Assembly: GCF_048569485.1 (NCBI RefSeq)
Contig: NC_134357.1
Location: forward strand, 476,929,260-476,993,259
Source of the DNA: Anomaloglossus baeobatrachus
Taxonomy: Eukaryota > Chordata > Amphibia > Anura > Aromobatidae
Length of the DNA: 64,000 nt
Direction: 5' to 3'
Under the pieces are notes generated by a model, which saw only the letters and a program-made list of their open reading frames with translations, was not told the DNA's origin and did no database searches. This document shows, in pieces, positions 59,048 through 64,000 of this stretch. How positions within the stretch are numbered: position 1 is the first letter of the stretch; the number at the start of each line of letters is the position of its first letter. A program made the position numbers and the translations under genes.

Positions 59048-61479
59048 TGTACCGCCCCGCTCTCAGCAGCCGAGCTGCTCGGATCCGGACCTTCTGTGGG
59101 TGGCTCAAGGGTCTTCGGACCCGGAGGTCTCGCGGTCACTTCAATCAAAAAGGGGGGGTTATAGTGGTGGATGTAGGACGTATATGTATGGGCTGAGCCG
59201 TATTAAGTTTGTGACGCCACCCACGGTATGTGGTGAGGTTGGACACCACCGCTGCAGTTACGGGGCACCCGGGGGAGATGTTATGCAGCAAGTGGTTAAC
59301 CCCTCCGTGGGCAGGGATGGTGGCCCTGAGACCCGTTAGGGTTTGGTGCGGGGAGATGGGCGACTGCAGGGTGCTGGTGTACTTGATATTGAAGGAAACA
59401 CACGAGCCTCTGGTAAACCAAGGTGATGGTGGTCGGTGCCCGCAGCCGGCTGTGTTCTGGTCCCCCACCCAGCTGGTGGTCTCTGTCTTTCACCTGCACC
59501 TTTGTAAAATGGTGGACTGCCTGTGCTTGCAATTTCAGGAGTCCGCTCACAGCTGGATGTGGCCTAAGGAGCCCTTGCCTGTACACGCTGGCCCGTGGGA
59601 TCTCTGAGCCCTGGCGGTGGCCTTTTATCCCCCTCGGTGGGCTGTTGTCTTCTAATAGGACTTTAGGTGGGGCAGGACCTCTAGTCCTTGCCTCAATCGG
59701 TTAATTAACCAGTTCCAGTAGCTTCTGGACTTGGCTTCAGGGTCCGAGTACCCCCCTGTGTGCTCCGGTCTCCGAGTCGGTTCCCCGGGTCGGTACCAGT
59801 GGGCCACTACCCTGTCCCGGTCCACCGAGCCGTCTTACCGGCTCCTGCAGACGGAGACCGCGGTCTGCCTCCTAGCCAATGGCACCAGGGCTCCTACCCT
59901 GGCGCCATTCAATTTGGGGTATTCGCCTCTGCTGGAGCTGGACACAGCTCCAGCCCACACTCTTCTCCAACTTGAACTCTAACACTCGTCTCTAGACTAA
60001 CTGTTTTCCCGCCCCGGGCTGTCTAGACTCCTCGGTGGGCGTCTTCCAACTGCCTGGTTCCCCCCCCTGGTGTGTCTACCCAGCCCTGAGGGGGGGTGAC
60101 TAGGGTTTTAACCCCTTAACGACCCATGACGTACTAGATACGTCATGGATCGTGTCCCGGTAAGCCCCGCCCCCTGCCGCCGGCGGGCGGCGGCGAGACG
60201 CGCACATATCAGCTGTTATCAACAGCTGATATGTGTGCCTGCTAGCCGCGGGTGGAATCGCTTCCAACCGCGGCCATTAACCCCTTACATTTCGCTGCCA
60301 AAGTCTTGGCAGCGATATGTATATGGGCGCCGCCATGACAGTGACTTACCCCGCCCCCGCCGGAAGTCACGTGACATGATCACGTGACTTTCGGCGGTTG
60401 CCATGGTAGCACAGGGTCATGTGATGACGCCTGTGGCTAACATGAGTCACTTCCTCTCAATGCCGGAATACAGCCGGCATTGCAAGTGAAGCAGCAAATC
60501 TGCAGTTCTCAGCTCTGTAGCTGAGATCTGCAGATTGTGCAAAGCGATCGGATTGCTGATCGCAATAGCCCCCTAGGGGGACTAGTAAAATAAAAAAAAA
60601 AAGTAAAAAAAAAAGTTTTAAAAAATTAAAAAAAAATAAAAAAACCTAAAAGTTCAAATCACCCCCCTTTCACCCCATTGAAAATTAAAGGGTTAAAAAA
60701 ATAAAAAATACACATATTTGGTATCGCCGCGTTCAGAAATGCCCGATCTATCAAAATATAAAATCAATGAATCTGATCAGTAAACGGCGTAGCGGCAAAA
60801 AAATTCCAAACCCCAAAATTACGTTTTTTGGTCGCCGCAAATTTTGCGCAAAATGCAATAACAGGCGATCAAAACGTAGCATCTGCGCAAAAATGGTACC
60901 GTTAAGAACGTCAGGTCAAGACGCAAAAAATAAGCCATCACTGAGCCTCAGATCCTGAAAAATGAGAACGCTACGGGTTTTGGAAAATGGCGCAAAACGT
61001 GCGCCACGTTTTTCGGACAAGCTTGTGAATTTTTTTTAACCCCTTAGATACAAGTAAATCTATACATGTTTGGTGTCTATAAACTCGCACTGACCTGAGG
61101 CATCATACCCACACATCAGTTTTACCATATAGTGAACACGGTGAATAAAATATCCCAAAAACTATTGTACAATCCCACTTTTTTTGCAATTTTTCCGCAC
61201 TTGGAATTTTTTTGCCGTTTTCCAGTACACTATATGGTAAAACTTATGGTTTCATTTAAAAGTACAACTCGTCCCGCAAAAAACAAGCCCTCATATGGCA
61301 AGATTGATGGAAAAATAAAAAAGTTATGCCTCTCGGAAGAAGGGGAGCAAAAAACAAAAACGCAAAAACGGAAAGTGCCCGGGGGATGAAGGGGTTAATG
61401 GTCGGCTGATGTCACCTGTGAGGGAACGGTGTTGTGCAGGGGCCTGCTTGTGACTACCTGGCCCGGCCAGGGCGTCACA
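59048..61479 (-). mobile_element. LTR-like element D (solo) holding a TTAA transposon
   Basis: On the minus strand it starts TGTGACGCCCTGG and ends GGGGCGGTACA. CTTC at 59044-59047 and 61480-61483 is the 4-bp target duplication. Without the inserted 60112-61394 element it is about 1.15 kb, like elements C and E. It shares GTGACGCCACCCACGG with C. No internal retroviral genes. Confidence 0.7.
60112..61394. mobile_element. Non-autonomous TTAA transposon (piggyBac-like)
   Basis: TTAA lies on both sides (60108-60111 and 61395-61398). The ends CCCCTTAACGACC and, inverted, CCCCTTCATCCCC give a short imperfect inverted repeat starting CCCCTT, in keeping with piggyBac-type ends. 1283 bp with A-rich middle and no transposase. 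Inserted in LTR-like element D. Confidence 0.7.
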
Positions 61480-61483
61480 CTTC

Positions 61484-61794
61484 TTCTTCTCCACGTATTT
61501 GAAAAGCTGATGACACTCAGGTGATAATCTATTCAAACTCTGATTAAAGGCTGATCAAAATAATTGGTCCATTTTTCTTGTATCTGAAAAAAAACAGACA
61601 TCTCAATGAGGCCTAACACTATGGTGAATTTGTTGTGGACAGGTGACAGTCCCATTTCCCAGGAATCACTGAGGTGCTTTCTTTTCTCTTTTTGTTAGCA
61701 CCCAAAACAGTCCCACCACCCCACCTCCCCCGAATTAACTGTTCAACGCAGTATAGATATAGTGAGGGCTAATGCTTATATAGCAGAAGCGCAA
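61484..61794. other. Intergenic
   Basis: No gene recognised. Confidence 0.4.
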
Positions 61795-62152
61795 AGTCCT
61801 GTACTCATTTTGACTTACCTCCTGTATTATACTCCAGAGCTGCACTCACTATTCTGCTCGTGCAGTGACTTTGTATATACATTATACTACTTATCCTGTA
61901 CTAATCCTGAGTTACCTCCTGTATTATACTCCAGAGCTGCACTCACTATTCTGCTGGTGCAGTCACTGTGTACATACATTACATTACTTATCCTGTACTA
62001 ATCCTGAGTTACATCCTGTATTATACTCCAGAGCTGCACTCACTATTCTGCTGGTTCAGTCACTGTGTACTTACATTACATTACTCATCCTGTACTGATC
62101 CTAAGTTAGATCCTGTATTATACTCCAGAGCTGCACTCACTATTCTGCTGAT
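61795..62152 (-). repeat. 95-103 bp minisatellite, about four units, inverted
   Basis: CCTGTATTATACTCCAGAGC and CTGCACTCACTATTCTGCT recur four times. This is the reverse complement of the unit at 22808-23640. Open frames along it are by-products. Confidence 0.85.
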
Positions 62153-62155
62153 GAG

Positions 62156-62956
62156 GCTTACTCCATAGATAAGTGGATGAGTCTTTTTATCCATGAAAAA
62201 TGTTATGACTCCCAATTAAGAGTCAAGCTTCACCAATAAGTGATTAATATATGTGGAGACATGTTCAAAGTTATGATAATAACATGGAACACTGAATATA
62301 GGTCATGTTTGAAGCATCTTGGAAAAGCTTGTTCCCACCAGGTTCTTACCTGCCTCACACACCTAATGATTGCGGTTATAGTCATGGCTTATAGCAATGG
62401 ATGGATAAAAATCATTAAACAATCAGCTAGTTCTACTCCATATAGAGCTTTGTCTTACAAACACTATGCCATAAATGTCACCTATGGGACCTGCACCTGA
62501 AGAATGGGCCTTGTTTCATAGGGTTGTATGAGGTGGCCTCTAATGGTCTCGTTATGTCTTATCTTCTAGGCCACCTATAGTTTCCTTGTGTAGCCTCCTG
62601 GTTGTTTACTCAGATTTAAATGGGCCCCCTCTAAGCCCAATGAGATCTGGCAGTTGCCAAGGGTTGTCGGGGGCTGATATTCTCTTATATTTACCCAATT
62701 GTACAAGTCAAGTCTCAGTTAGATTTGGTGTGACATGACATGTGCTTCAAGCCACAATGAAGTTGCCCAAGGCCAACTAATCAGAAGAAGATGTTGTTAG
62801 TGAAGAGGCGATTCTACTGCTTCCATTCAGCAGCCACTGTTGTGGCCAATTGACTGGGACGGGCTAATATAATTTGCACCAACTTTACTCCCAGTCTAAA
62901 CGTTTGTTTTTTTGCAGCATCACTGAATCCTTTTGTGTGTTTTGTTCTCTTTGCAG
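62156..62956. other. Unique-looking sequence, probably intron
   Basis: No repeats recognised. It leads into the candidate host exon and ends in a pyrimidine-rich acceptor (TTTTGTTCTCTTTGCAG). If the exon is real this is intron. Confidence 0.35.
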
Positions 62957-63056
62957 GTCCTTGTCTACAAATTAAAAACATCTGAAATGTTTTGGGGTCA
63001 AACAAGGTCACTCCTACTACAACTGCTCATCATCCATGGAGTCTGGTGTGCTGATC
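62957..63056 (+). CDS. Candidate host exon: start codon and signal peptide
   Basis: The exon is bounded by a strong acceptor (TTGTTCTCTTTGCAG, ending 62956) and a consensus donor (ATC then GTAAGTATG, from 63057). ATG at 62987 (G at -3) opens MFWGQTRSLLLQLLIIHGVW followed by CAD: a short basic-polar start, a hydrophobic core LLLQLLII and a small-residue cleavage site after WCA, the layout of a secretory signal peptide. The exon ends after one base of a codon (phase 1), as is common for signal exons of immunoglobulin-like and other receptor genes. About 30 bp of 5' untranslated sequence precede the ATG, so a further 5' exon is expected upstream. The gene is not identified; later exons lie outside the window. 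Confidence 0.5.
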
Positions 63057-63505
63057 GTAAGTATGGTTCTGTGGAAGGTGACGTGGTTGGGGTTGCATGT
63101 AGTGCCAGGTGCCTAAAGGGAACTATTTGTGTATTTGGACCATGGAACAAGACATGGGCAGTGATTGAGATAGAATGTTCTGGTAGTGGTGAGAAAATGT
63201 GCTAATATTAGACCCTATGCAGAGTGAGATACGTAGAGATGAGGGAGGGCTAGTTTTGGGACCACCAGAAGTGCTAATTCTCTGTGAGTAGTAACGTAGG
63301 GGATCAATATCAATGCTGGTTTTGGAGATTAAAAAAAAAAGCACATGCCAAATTAAATGTCCTATTTTCATTCTTTGTGGTTTGAAGTTTAGCTCTCCTC
63401 CAGAAGGAAAAAACACCATAACTACTACTAACTACAGTATATGATGTTTCAAAGGGCTCCGATAGAGAGCCAACCAAATTCAACCCTGTACTGGAAAGGA
63501 GCAAA
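63057..63505. other. Intergenic or intron
   Basis: Nothing recognised. If the preceding exon is real, this is its downstream intron. Confidence 0.35.
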
Positions 63506-63509
63506 AAAT

Positions 63510-64000
63510 TATCAACTGTGCTGTCTAAATGTGGTGTGAAAAAGTTTGTCCCTTCATGATTTCTTATTCTTTTGCATGTTTGTCATACTTTAATGTTTAA
63601 GATCACAAAACAAATGTAAATATTAGAAATAGATAACGCAAGTAAACAAATAATGTAGTTTATAAATTAAGGTCTTTATTATTAAGGTAAAAAGAAATCC
63701 AAACCTACAAGGCTCTCTGTAAAAAAGTGATTGCCCCCTAAACCTAAACAACTTTGGGCTACCCTTAGCAGCAACAACTGCAATCAAGCATTTGCAATAA
63801 CTGGCAATGAATCTTTTACAATGCTCTTGAGGACTTTTGGCATTTAGCTTTGCAGAATTGTTGTAATTCAGCCACATTGGAGGGTTTCGGAGCATGAACC
63901 GACTTTTTAAAGTCAGACCACAGCATTTCAATTGGATTAAGGTCAGGACTTTGACTAGGCCCCTCCAAAGTCTTAATTTGTTTTTCTTAAACCATTCAGA
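63510..64000 (-). pseudogene. Tc1-type transposon end and transposase C-terminus, cut by the window edge
   Basis: On the minus strand, from the window edge inwards, words of a Tc1 transposase tail appear: SWTLIQLKCC-like DLNPIE sequence (CTTAATCCAATTGAAATGCT), SDFKKSVHAPKPSNVAELQQ, then CKRFIASYCKCLIAVVAAKG, the usual end of Tc1 proteins. They are spread over more than one frame, so it is broken. After it lies about 200 bp of AT-rich untranslated end with AAAAAGTTTGTCCCTTC near 63540. The rest of the element would lie beyond 64000. Confidence 0.6.

Overview
The window looks like repeat-dense nuclear DNA of a vertebrate, most likely an anuran amphibian. The reasons are its mix of Tc1/mariner, hAT and TTAA-target MITEs, a Ty3/gypsy chromovirus, L1-, RTE- and CR1-type LINEs, a Penelope-type fragment and long minisatellites. 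No species can be named from sequence alone. Almost all open reading frames belong to mobile elements or are by-products of tandem repeats. Only one short stretch (62957-63056) looks like a host protein-coding exon: a signal-peptide exon with canonical splice sites whose gene would continue to the right.

Layout. 1-9.3 kb: a Penelope-like reverse transcriptase remnant, two LTR-like elements (A, B) with 4-bp target duplications, TTAA MITEs, and an inverted-arm element (6145-9277) that holds a MITE and a 5'-truncated L1. 9.7-16.1 kb: a near-complete, very young Ty3/gypsy chromovirus on the minus strand; its two 1148-bp LTRs differ at about three sites and it has a 5-bp target duplication. 19.5-21.2 kb: a Tc1 transposon with a nearly open transposase. 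22.8-28 kb: a 95-103 bp minisatellite and two non-autonomous DNA transposons. 28.5-32.5 kb: an old, diverged long-period tandem repeat split by LTR-like element E. 32.9-42.2 kb: a 9.25-kb hAT transposon with perfect 8-bp target duplications, a broken BED-finger transposase holding two LTR insertions, and two different subterminal repeats, each amplified at one end only. 44-49 kb: Tc1 copies, one inside a 35-bp minisatellite. 51-53 kb: 41-bp, CA-rich and 27-bp minisatellites. 53.8-57.9 kb: three neighbouring insertions with 11-17 bp target duplications, built respectively from direct repeats, inverted arms, and a 450-bp tandem array ending in a hairpin. 58-64 kb: an RTE-type LINE end, LTR-like element D holding a TTAA transposon, a second copy of the 95-103 bp minisatellite in the opposite direction, the host exon, and a Tc1 copy cut by the window edge.

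How the parts relate. Nesting gives a relative history. The long-period array predates element E; the hAT predates the 652-bp solo LTR and element C; the inverted-arm element at 6.1 kb predates its L1; element D predates its TTAA transposon. The most unusual material is the 53.8-57.9 kb cluster together with the similar element at 6.1-9.3 kb: long target duplications like those of target-primed insertion, combined with internal direct, inverted or tandem terminal units, recalling Penelope-like or ribozyme-linked retroelements. No complete hammerhead core was found. All identities and boundaries were read by eye; no alignment or database search was run.
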